Origin: Ruminococcaceae bacterium UBA7030 | Lineage (GTDB): Bacteria; Bacillota; Clostridia; Oscillospirales; Acutalibacteraceae | Reading direction: 5' to 3' | DNA: 5,356 nt | Assembly: GCA_002494125.1 (NCBI GenBank) | Contig: DLBD01000037.1 | Location: 1 to 5,356 of the forward strand | Part shown: positions 1 through 5,117 of the stretch, piece by piece | How positions within the stretch are numbered: the stretch's first letter is position 1 | How the letters are laid out: the number at the start of each line of letters is the position of its first letter | Translations under genes and position numbers: made by a program | The notes under the pieces: model-generated | The model's database searches: none | Seen by the model: the letters and a program-made list of their open reading frames with translations, nothing else | What the model was told of the DNA's origin: nothing

Positions 1-126
1 GAATACAAAGAGCCTGAATTTAAGCTCGTAATCACAAGCGGTGAGGATATCCTCACAGCGTCGGACAATTCGCTTGACCCGACTGATTCAAACTGGGAGA
101 TGCCGGAAACAACAATCGGCTTCTAA
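1..126 (+). CDS. C-terminal end of a small acidic protein of unknown function (partial)
   Basis: An open frame enters at base 1 and ends at TAA 124-126, giving 41 residues that start EYKEPEFKLV and end NWEMPETTIGF. It is real coding sequence rather than chance: the codons resemble those of the neighbours, and a strong intrinsic terminator follows 23 bases after the stop. The tail is acidic and rich in Ser, Thr, Asp and Asn, with no membrane segment or cysteine. The YKxPEF...DILTAS pattern reminds me of short (about 45-65 residue) hypothetical proteins of gut Clostridia that begin close to a Y-x-x-P-E motif. If this is one, only a few N-terminal residues are missing. That likeness is from memory and unverified. 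The alternative is the tail of a longer secreted or surface protein. No function is assigned. Confidence 0.6.
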   Translation, partial: EYKEPEFKLVITSGEDILTASDNSLDPTDSNWEMPETTIGF

Positions 127-149
127 GACTTGTATAAAAAACAAAAAGT

Positions 150-175
150 GAGCAGGTTTCACCTGCTCTTTTTTT
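150..175 (+). terminator. Rho-independent terminator after the first partial gene
   Basis: GAGCAGGT (150-157) pairs perfectly with ACCTGCTC (161-168) around a 3-base loop, followed by T169-T175. An A-run at 143-147 precedes the stem. The position, 23 bases after the TAA at 126, shows that the upstream unit ends here and that ylxM needs its own promoter. Confidence 0.93.
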
Positions 176-186
176 GTATCCTTCTA

Positions 187-213
187 TTGTGTAAAGAAAT
201 TAACTTTACACAA
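187..213. repeat. Perfect 10+10 bp inverted repeat, candidate operator
   Basis: TTGTGTAAAG (187-196) and CTTTACACAA (204-213) are exact reverse complements separated by AAATTAA. No T-run follows, so this is not a terminator. A shorter version, TGTAAAG-N8-CTTTACA, recurs at 309-330 just after the -10 box of the ylxM promoter. Two related palindromes bracketing one promoter suggest an operator pair for a dimeric DNA-binding protein. The regulator is unknown and the role is inferred. Confidence 0.55.
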
Positions 214-270
214 CAAATTGTGTCAATACTTTTTGCAAAAATTTTCTCAAAAATATTATTGAAAAACTCC

Positions 271-299
271 TTGACATACTTAAATATATTTAGTATAAT
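271..299 (+). promoter_or_regulatory. Sigma-A promoter of the ylxM-ffh-rpsP-khpA operon
   Basis: TTGACA (271-276) and TATAAT (294-299) are both exact consensus hexamers with an optimal 17-base spacer. Transcription should start near 306, leaving a leader of about 57 bases before ylxM. It lies between the upstream terminator and the first operon gene, as expected for a strong housekeeping promoter. Confidence 0.92.
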
Positions 300-308
300 A
301 ACCCACGC

Positions 309-348
309 TGTAAAGAAAAAATACTTTACACTTAAACGCTTATTTAAG
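309..348 (+). promoter_or_regulatory. Two adjacent inverted repeats in the ylxM leader
   Basis: TGTAAAG (309-315) pairs with CTTTACA (324-330) across 8 bases. CTTAAA (331-336) pairs with TTTAAG (343-348) across 6 bases. The second repeat starts one base after the first and ends immediately before the AAAGGAG ribosome site (349-355). The first covers about +4 to +25 of the expected transcript and shares its arms with the palindrome at 187-213, so it is best read as a DNA operator. As RNA both stems are AT-rich and weak, so a role as leader hairpins is less likely. Confidence 0.5.
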
Positions 349-362
349 AAAGGAGAGGTAGT

Positions 363-725
363 GTGGCAAAAAATCTTGAAATTCCGTTTCTTCTTGATTT
401 TTACGGCGAAATGCTTACTAAAAAGCAACACGATTTTCTTGTCTATTATTATGAAGAAGACCTCTCGCTTTCCGAAATTGCAGAGAATGAGGGCATTACC
501 CGTCAGGGTGTTCGTGATTCTATTAAGCGTGCTGAGGCTCAGCTCTTCGATATGGAGGAAAGACTGGGTCTTGCAAAGCGCTTTAATGAAATGAAAAAGG
601 GTGTTGAGGAGATTGAACAGTGCGTTGAAGTAATCAACGACTACAACTTAAACCACTCTCTTTCAATGGAGATAAACGAAAACGTTGCCCGAATAAAAAC
701 ACTTTGCTCGTTTCTTATGGAGTGA
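363..725 (+). CDS. ylxM: YlxM-family helix-turn-helix protein associated with the SRP pathway
   Basis: This is a 120-residue protein of the UPF0122/YlxM family, small cytosolic proteins with a sigma-70 region-4-like helix-turn-helix. Members sit next to ffh in Firmicutes and are linked to signal recognition particle function. Visible family features are LLDFYGEMLTKKQ (residues 10-22), the YYYEEDLSLSEIAENEGITRQGV block (28-50) and the probable recognition helix GVRDSIKRAEAQL (49-61). A charged helical C-terminal part follows. The length is close to, slightly above, that of Bacillus YlxM (about 110). The start is GTG at 363, seven bases after AAAGGAG (349-355). The stop lies 25 bases before ffh, so the two are almost certainly co-transcribed. 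It is first in the operon, directly behind an exact-consensus promoter. Whether YlxM binds DNA, RNA or Ffh cannot be told from sequence. Confidence 0.93.
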   Translation: MAKNLEIPFLLDFYGEMLTKKQHDFLVYYYEEDLSLSEIAENEGITRQGVRDSIKRAEAQLFDMEERLGLAKRFNEMKKGVEEIEQCVEVINDYNLNHSLSMEINENVARIKTLCSFLME

Positions 726-750
726 GTAATATTTAATAGGAGTTGATTTC

Positions 751-2151
751 TTGGCATTTGAAGGCTTAAGCGAACGACTTGAAAATTCGTTCAAAAAACT
801 GCGTGCCAAGGGCAAACTTACAGAGGCTGATGTTAAGGAGGCTATGCGTGAGGTAAGACTTGCGCTTTTGGAAGCCGACGTTAACTATAAGGTATCAAAA
901 GAATTTACCGCAAAGGTTACCGAGCGTGCAATCGGTGCCGACGTTATGGAATCTCTGACCCCGGGTCAGATGGTTATCAAAATCGTAAATGAAGAGCTCA
1001 CAGAGCTTATGGGCGGCAACGAAGCAAGGCTTGCTATTGCAAATCACCCGCCTACAATAGTTATGATGTGCGGCCTTCAGGGTAGCGGTAAAACAACCCA
1101 CTCGGCAAAGCTTGCCCTTAAGCTTAAGAAGGAAGGTCACAGACCCCTTCTTGTTGCCTGCGACGTTTATCGTCCTGCGGCTATTAAACAGCTTCAGGTT
1201 GTCGGAGAGCAGGTTGGCGTTCCTGTTTTTGAAATGGGTACTGAAAATCCTGTTCACATCGCAGAAGAGGCAATCAAATTTGCAAAGGACCACGGCAACG
1301 ACTACGTGTTCCTTGATACAGCCGGCAGACTTCATGTCGACGAAGAGCTTATGCTCGAGCTTACAAATATCCGCCAGAGTGTTCATCCTCATGAAATCCT
1401 GCTTGTAATTGATGCGATGACAGGTCAGGATGCAGTCAACGTTGCGAAGAGCTTTAACGAAACGCTCGGTATTGACGGCGTTATTCTTACAAAGCTTGAC
1501 GGCGACACAAGAGGCGGTGCGGCTCTGTCTGTAAGAGCTGTTACCGGCAAGCCGATAAAATTTGTCGGCACCGGAGAAAAGCTTGACAACCTTGAAACCT
1601 TCCACCCGTCACGAATGGCTTCCCGTATTCTTGGTATGGGCGACGTCCTTTCCTTCATTGAAAGGGCTGAAATGTCACTCGACGAAAAGAAGGCGGCAGA
1701 GCTTGAAAAAAAGCTTGCTAAGAATAAGTTTGACCTTAACGACCTGCTCGACCAGTTCGACCAGATTGAGCGTATGGGCAGCCTTAAGGACACAATAAAG
1801 ATGATTCCGGGTATCGGTAACAAAATCAAGGACGAGGACATCGACGAAGGCGCATTTTCAAGATTTCGCGCGATTATCTATTCGATGACCAAGGAGGAGA
1901 GGTCAAACCCCGCTATCATCAATCCGTCAAGAAAGCGCCGAATTGCAAAGGGCTGCGGTATGGAGGTTGAGGATGTCAACAAGCTTCTTGCCCAGTTTAA
2001 GCAGATGCAGAAGATGATGAAGCAGATAGGCGGCGGCAAGGGCGGTCCTAAAATGAGCAAAAAGATGCGTCGTATGATGCAGGCTAATCCCGATATGGCT
2101 TCTAAAATGATGGGCAATATGGGTGGTAATAATAATCCATTCGGATTTTAA
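751..2151 (+). CDS. ffh: Signal recognition particle protein Ffh (SRP54 GTPase)
   Basis: This is a complete 466-residue Ffh. It binds 4.5S/6S SRP RNA and the signal sequences of nascent membrane proteins, and delivers ribosomes to the receptor FtsY. In order: helical N domain (about 1-90); G domain with G1 GLQGSGKT (108-115), DVYRPAA (138-144), DTAGR (189-193), TKLDGDTRGG (247-256) and GTGEK (273-277); then the M domain (from about 300). The M domain has the flexible loop around LDQFDQIERMGSLKDTIKMIPG and the RNA-binding motif NPSRKRRIAKGCG (391-403). The C-terminal tail is rich in Met, Lys and Gly, as expected for the signal-binding groove. Where many homologues have GSG after the basic motif this protein has GCG, a mild variant. 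The start is TTG at 751, eight bases after AGGAG (738-742); translation from here gives the canonical MAFEGLSERLENSFKKL. All GTPase motifs are intact. The gene lies between ylxM and rpsP. Confidence 0.98.
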   Translation: MAFEGLSERLENSFKKLRAKGKLTEADVKEAMREVRLALLEADVNYKVSKEFTAKVTERAIGADVMESLTPGQMVIKIVNEELTELMGGNEARLAIANHPPTIVMMCGLQGSGKTTHSAKLALKLKKEGHRPLLVACDVYRPAAIKQLQVVGEQVGVPVFEMGTENPVHIAEEAIKFAKDHGNDYVFLDTAGRLHVDEELMLELTNIRQSVHPHEILLVIDAMTGQDAVNVAKSFNETLGIDGVILTKLDGDTRGGAALSVRAVTGKPIKFVGTGEKLDNLETFHPSRMASRILGMGDVLSFIERAEMSLDEKKAAELEKKLAKNKFDLNDLLDQFDQIERMGSLKDTIKMIPGIGNKIKDEDIDEGAFSRFRAIIYSMTKEERSNPAIINPSRKRRIAKGCGMEVEDVNKLLAQFKQMQKMMKQIGGGKGGPKMSKKMRRMMQANPDMASKMMGNMGGNNNPFGF

Positions 2152-2187
2152 TAATTAAATTATTTATATATTTGGAGGTAATTAAAA

Positions 2188-2430
2188 ATGGCAGTAAAAA
2201 TCAGACTTCGTCGTATGGGCGCAAAGAAGGCACCTTTCTATCGTGTAGTTGTAGCAGATTCAAGATATCCGCGTGACGGCAGATTCATTGAGGAAATCGG
2301 TACTTATAACACAATGGTTGATCCTGCTGAGGTTAAGATTGACGCAGAGAAGGCTAAGAAGTGGATTGCAAACGGCGCACAGCCGACAGACACAGTAAAG
2401 AGCATCCTTAAAAAAGAAGGCATCCTTTAA
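2188..2430 (+). CDS. rpsP: 30S ribosomal protein S16
   Basis: This is a complete 80-residue S16, an rRNA-binding protein of the 30S body needed for small-subunit assembly. The N-terminal signature [19 protein letters not shown] (1-19) is diagnostic. It is followed by [19 protein letters not shown] (20-38), the NTMVDP turn (41-46) and the C-terminal helix with [18 protein letters not shown] (57-74). The length matches bacterial S16. The start is ATG, nine bases after GGAGG (2174-2178). It lies 36 bases after ffh and is followed by khpA, the standard order in Firmicutes. Confidence 0.99.
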   Translation: MAVKIRLRRMGAKKAPFYRVVVADSRYPRDGRFIEEIGTYNTMVDPAEVKIDAEKAKKWIANGAQPTDTVKSILKKEGIL

Positions 2431-2456
2431 TTGATTGAAAAATGTATACCAATCAA
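2431..2456 (+). repeat. Inverted repeat between rpsP and khpA, next to the khpA ribosome site
   Basis: TTGATTG (2431-2437), starting one base after the rpsP stop codon, is the exact reverse complement of CAATCAA (2450-2456), with a 12-base AT-rich loop. The 3' arm ends one base before the khpA AGGAGG (2458-2463). In the mRNA this could form a small hairpin beside the ribosome site, but it does not cover it. A role in transcript stability or khpA translation is inferred. The stem is short and AT-rich, so it may be weak. Confidence 0.45.
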
Positions 2457-2457
2457 C

Positions 2458-2463
2458 AGGAGG
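2458..2463 (+). promoter_or_regulatory. Ribosome binding site that fixes the khpA TTG start
   Basis: AGGAGG, extended by TG to AGGAGGTG, is a near-perfect complement of the 16S 3' end. It stands eight bases before TTG 2472 and downstream of the alternative ATG 2442, so it excludes the longer reading. Confidence 0.9.
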
Positions 2464-2471
2464 TGTTATCT

Positions 2472-2705
2472 TTGAAGGATTTGTTGATTTCAATTACCAA
2501 GGGCTTGGTTGAACAGCCCGACAAGGTTTCTGTTGAGGTTAGCGAACCTAACGAAGAGGGCGTAACCGTTTATCATCTCCATGTCGCTGAAGAAGATATG
2601 GGCAGAGTTATCGGAAAGCAGGGCAGAATTGCAAAAGCTATCCGTGTGGTTATGCGCGCAGCAGCAACACGAAACGATGCAAAAATTTCAGTTGAAATAG
2701 ACTAA
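2472..2705 (+). CDS. khpA: KhpA-type KH-domain RNA-binding protein (YlqC family)
   Basis: This is a 77-residue single-KH-domain protein of the KhpA/YlqC family (UPF0109). In Firmicutes KhpA pairs with KhpB (EloR/Jag) and binds many RNAs, with effects on cell elongation and division in streptococci. The KH signature is clear: MGRVIGKQGRIAKAIRVVMRAAA (43-65) with the GxxG loop G48-K-Q-G51, and the family start MKDLLISITKGLVEQPDKV. The start is taken as TTG 2472, because an ideal AGGAGG (2458-2463) lies eight bases upstream. The in-frame ATG at 2442 would add ten residues, has no ribosome site, and lies in the loop of an inverted repeat. khpA is the last gene before the terminator. In many relatives rimM, trmD and rplS follow; here they do not. 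Confidence 0.95.
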   Translation: MKDLLISITKGLVEQPDKVSVEVSEPNEEGVTVYHLHVAEEDMGRVIGKQGRIAKAIRVVMRAAATRNDAKISVEID

Positions 2706-2738
2706 AAAGAGCAGTCAGTATAAACTGACTGCTTTTTT
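2705..2738. terminator. Bidirectional Rho-independent terminator between convergent operons
   Basis: GCAGTCAGT (2711-2719) pairs perfectly with ACTGACTGC (2724-2732) around an ATAA loop. T2733-T2738 follows on the plus strand. The A-rich tract at 2704-2708 becomes a T-run (interrupted by TC) after the stem on the minus strand. It begins at the khpA stop and lies just beyond the minus-strand stop at 2743, so it should terminate both the SRP operon and the transporter operon. Confidence 0.94.
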
Positions 2739-2742
2739 GCGT

Positions 2743-3462
2743 TTATTTATATATTTTATTAATATCCTTTTTACCCTTGTGGTGGAAGGGATATATTTTT
2801 AGCCCTATGAAAACAACGACTGCGCCGATTACATTACATACCATATCGGTCATCGTATCCATCAAAGCAAATCGCATCGGGCTATGCGGGTCAAAAAATC
2901 CGTTTTCAACTCCGCTTCCTGCCTGCTTTGCAAGTTCAAACGACCAGTGCTGCGAGTCGCCGCCGAAATACTGGTCGAAGGTAAATTCGAAAAGTTCCCA
3001 GGCGTTTGATACAATCATCGAAAAACCGAGTGCACAAAGAAGCACTATGCCTACGGGACATCTCATTTTATCCCTGTGCTGTATTGCAGTGCAAACCTCG
3101 TAGCCAATCCATACAAATGCGCCGCCTCCGATTATATGCATAATTGAATCGTAACCCGGAATGGAGTAGTAAAAATTCATTGTAACTCCGCCGAAGGATG
3201 CAGCGAAAAACCCGATAATCAAAAAATCGTTTATGTACGACTTGAGCTGGCGCATAAAGGATTTTTCGGGGAAGAGCATCATAATTTCCCAGGAAAACAT
3301 ACCTACAAGATTACCTGCCGCCTGAAGCGCATACTGCCCGTTACCTTTGATTAGAAAGTATATAATTGACCCCGCCTGAACAATCCTGATGATTGCCCAG
3401 TATATTTTCTCCCATGTCTTACTGCCTTTTATTATTCTGTTAAAATATTCTTTCATTTTCAT
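2743..3462 (-). CDS. Polytopic membrane protein resembling the DUF2238/YjdF family
   Basis: This 239-residue membrane protein has about six hydrophobic segments, near residues 19-38, 43-64, 79-99, 105-128, 133-156 and 203-225, and a Lys/His-rich C-terminus. Conserved-looking polar residues sit in or next to the helices: YDSIMHIIGGG (104-114, His109), NAWELFEFTFDQ (153-164, with Glu156, Glu159 and Asp163) and DTMTDMVCNVIGA (202-214, with Asp202 and Asp206). This His/Glu/Asp pattern resembles DUF2238 (YjdF-type) proteins, whose biochemical role is not established. The family call is from remembered motifs. The gene begins 13 bases after the transporter stop and has no promoter of its own that I can see, so it is probably co-transcribed. 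The start is uncertain: GTG 3465, ATG 3462 and ATG 3456 are all in frame and none has a strong AGGAG. The weak GTGAT near 3466 or translational coupling may serve instead. Confidence 0.72.
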   Translation of the reverse strand: MKMKEYFNRIIKGSKTWEKIYWAIIRIVQAGSIIYFLIKGNGQYALQAAGNLVGMFSWEIMMLFPEKSFMRQLKSYINDFLIIGFFAASFGGVTMNFYYSIPGYDSIMHIIGGGAFVWIGYEVCTAIQHRDKMRCPVGIVLLCALGFSMIVSNAWELFEFTFDQYFGGDSQHWSFELAKQAGSGVENGFFDPHSPMRFALMDTMTDMVCNVIGAVVVFIGLKIYPFHHKGKKDINKIYK

Positions 3463-3475
3463 CACTCATATATTG

Positions 3476-4882
3476 TTATTCTTCTTCGCTTCTCTTTTCA
3501 ACGATGAATTCGTGCACCTTTTCTGCAAGGTCGCCGTGAAGCTTGAATTTTGTTGTAAATACAATCAATGAAAGGAGAATGAGTATGGATGGAACAGCGA
3601 AGCAAATAATCCCGATCGCGCTTTTTGTCGCAGACGAAAGGGGAGTACCGGTTGTTATCTGGTCGTTGTAGTTTACAAGCTTGAGTCCGCCGAAAAGAAT
3701 AATCGTCTGAATAGTGTATGCGAGCTTTTGTAGGAAGCCCTTCATTGAGAAGGTTATGCTTTCGTTTCTTTCGCCGTTTTTGTATTCGCCGTAGTCGACT
3801 ATGTCTGCAAGGAAGATCGTCTGACCTACAAACATTGAAGCAATACCTGTTGATGAAATTACATATGCTATGTCAAGGAGTAAGGTCTGCTTCATAACAG
3901 GACCGAAGATATACATAAGTATATATCCTAATATAGTTGCGATAAGCGAAATTTGATAAATTCTCTTCTTGCTCATCCAGTTTGAAAGAACAGGTATTAC
4001 AAGAAGACCCAATACCGAGCCGACTGCACCGATCGTCTGGAAAAGTGATTGTGCTGTCGGCTTTTCAAGTACATCGGAGAAATAGTATACGGCTGTACCT
4101 GAGGTGAGGTACCAACCTGCGTTTGAGAGCATTGCAAATACCATAAATACTATGAGCTGATCATTTCCTGCAAGCACCTGTAATATTTTTTTGAATGAGA
4201 ACTTAGTCTTTTCGCCATAGACAACGTTCTTTTCTTTCGTGGTAAGGACGCAGACAGAAGAAAAGATTACAAGCAAAACTGCGCATATGCCGGACCATCT
4301 TGAAAAGCCTGATGCGCTGTATCCCTTGTCGGTTGTCATACCTGTTGAAAGCATGGGTAGAATAATGGGTGTTGCAACCGTAATTATTCCCTGACCGAGA
4401 CCGGAAAAAGTTCTTGCTACTGTCGAAACCATATTCCTGTCCTTAGGGTCTGTTGTAAAGCTTGGCACCATAGACCAGTACGGAATATCAGCCATTGTGT
4501 TTGTCATACCCCAGAGGATATACATTACGCCTATGTAGATGTAAAGCTTAGTGCCGCTCATACCAAAGCTTGTGAAAAGAAGGAACAAAACGACTGCATT
4601 ACTAATTGCGCCGATAATAATCCACGGACGGTATTTACCGTGCTTAGTCCTCGTGTTGTCAACTATGGTGCCCATCATCGGGTCGTTAATACCGTCCCAA
4701 ATTCTTGCAATAGGTGTGAGGAGAAGGAGAAACGCCTCCTTAAGTCCAAGCACACTTGAAAGGTAGTAGCTGAGGAAGGAATAGAATAATCCGTAACTTA
4801 AATCAAGACCGACTGCACCGACACCGTAGCCGATTTTCTGCCCCCATGTCGTTTTAATTTCAGAAATTTTTTCACCGCTCAT
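3476..4882 (-). CDS. Sugar:cation symporter of the GPH (MelB/XynP-like) family
   Basis: This is a complete 468-residue, roughly 12-helix inner-membrane transporter of the glycoside-pentoside-hexuronide:cation symporter family within the major facilitator superfamily. Family markers are GYGVGAVGLDLSYGLF (18-33), RIWDGINDPMMGTIVDNTRTKHGKYRPWI (60-88), MADIPYWSMVP (130-140), TDPKDRN (144-150) and FLADIVDYGEYKNGERNES (357-375). By motif alignment with E. coli MelB, the cation/sugar-site residues D55, D59, D124 and K377 correspond to D63, D67, D132 and K386 here, so it should be functional. The length fits the family (about 460-480). The start is ATG 4882, seven bases after GGAG (4893-4890). The longer TTG 4900 frame adds six basic residues that include the ribosome site and is rejected. 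The substrate (a disaccharide, xyloside or glucuronide) cannot be told, and no glycosidase is adjacent in the window. The membrane protein downstream is probably co-transcribed. Confidence 0.94.
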   Translation of the reverse strand: MSGEKISEIKTTWGQKIGYGVGAVGLDLSYGLFYSFLSYYLSSVLGLKEAFLLLLTPIARIWDGINDPMMGTIVDNTRTKHGKYRPWIIIGAISNAVVLFLLFTSFGMSGTKLYIYIGVMYILWGMTNTMADIPYWSMVPSFTTDPKDRNMVSTVARTFSGLGQGIITVATPIILPMLSTGMTTDKGYSASGFSRWSGICAVLLVIFSSVCVLTTKEKNVVYGEKTKFSFKKILQVLAGNDQLIVFMVFAMLSNAGWYLTSGTAVYYFSDVLEKPTAQSLFQTIGAVGSVLGLLVIPVLSNWMSKKRIYQISLIATILGYILMYIFGPVMKQTLLLDIAYVISSTGIASMFVGQTIFLADIVDYGEYKNGERNESITFSMKGFLQKLAYTIQTIILFGGLKLVNYNDQITTGTPLSSATKSAIGIICFAVPSILILLSLIVFTTKFKLHGDLAEKVHEFIVEKRSEEE

Positions 4883-4921
4883 AGCTTTTCTCCGTTTCAA
4901 TTAATAAATCAATATATATGA

Positions 4922-4950
4922 ATTATAACATATTAATTTCCTTTTAACAA
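4922..4950 (-). promoter_or_regulatory. Probable sigma-A promoter of the transporter operon
   Basis: On the minus strand, TTGTTA (4950-4945, four of six consensus bases) is followed after exactly 17 bases by TATAAT (4927-4922). Transcription would start near 4915, about 33 bases before the transporter ATG. A short inverted repeat, CAACA-N3-TGTTG (4948-4960), overlaps the edge of the -35 box and could be an operator, though it is too short to be confident. Confidence 0.68.
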
Positions 4951-4971
4951 CAAAATGTTGATTTTGCGCTT

Positions 4972-4998
4972 GAAGTTACAAAAGTGTAACAAGTGTTA
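4972..4998. repeat. Cluster of 9-base repeats and small palindromes between divergent promoters
   Basis: Three consecutive 9-base units align as GAAGTTACA (4972), AAAGTGTAA (4981) and CAAGTGTTA (4990), sharing AAGT at a 9-base period. The same bases also form two overlapping palindromes: GTTACA-N4-TGTAAC (4975-4990) and TAAC-N4-GTTA (4987-4998). The site lies about 22 bases upstream of the transporter -35 and 39 bases upstream of the mraZ -35. That is a typical place for a regulator of either promoter. Function is inferred and no regulator is identified. Confidence 0.4.
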
Positions 4999-5036
4999 AA
5001 AAAACAATTACAGTTTATTTTGAACGAAATTTGTGC

Positions 5037-5065
5037 TTGACATCTGTGTTTTCCATTATTATAAT
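5037..5065 (+). promoter_or_regulatory. Sigma-A promoter of mraZ / the dcw cluster
   Basis: TTGACA (5037-5042) and TATAAT (5060-5065) are exact consensus hexamers 17 bases apart. Transcription should start near 5072, leaving a leader of about 95 bases before the mraZ ATG. It is the second exact-consensus promoter in the window. Confidence 0.92.
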
Positions 5066-5082
5066 GAAGTAGAGGCAGAAAA

Positions 5083-5117
5083 TCCAATAAAATCCCACAC
5101 ATTTCATATAATTCCCA
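5083..5117. promoter_or_regulatory. 10-bp-phased TCCCA repeats in the mraZ leader, candidate MraZ operator
   Basis: Read in tens from 5081 the units are AATCCAATAA, AATCCCACAC, ATTTCATATA and ATTCCCAAAT. The cores fall at 5083 (TCCAA), 5093 (TCCCA), 5103 (TTCAT, degenerate) and 5113 (TCCCA). On the minus strand this is TGGGA, ATGAA, TGGGA and TTGGA with 5-base spacers. E. coli MraZ is known to bind TGGGN direct repeats separated by 5 bases near its own promoter, which matches the repeat core and the period. Here the repeats point opposite to mraZ and lie at about +12 to +46, so repression by blocking elongation or initiation is inferred. CACAC (5096-5100) and GTGTG (5126-5130) could also pair in the RNA. 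Confidence 0.5.

Noticed and set aside
187..223. Terminator or riboswitch in the ylxM upstream region
   Set aside because: The palindrome has no T-run after it, and the region upstream of 271 is outside the expected transcript. No known riboswitch core is visible.
130..594. 154-residue plus-strand frame through the leader and ylxM
   Set aside because: It runs through the terminator, promoter and inverted repeats, overlaps ylxM in another frame, and has a Lys/Phe/Leu-rich composition typical of AT-rich non-coding sequence.
895..1605. 236-residue minus-strand frame inside ffh
   Set aside because: It lies wholly antisense to the highly conserved ffh, has no convincing ribosome site or recognisable domain, and its composition is that of a reverse-frame shadow.
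2442..2471. Ten-residue N-terminal extension of khpA from ATG 2442
   Set aside because: There is no ribosome site before ATG 2442, while an ideal AGGAGG stands before TTG 2472. The shorter form matches the usual 75-81 residue family length.
4883..4900. Six-residue extension of the transporter from TTG 4900
   Set aside because: The extension contains the GGAG ribosome site for ATG 4882, and the shorter form begins like other GPH proteins.
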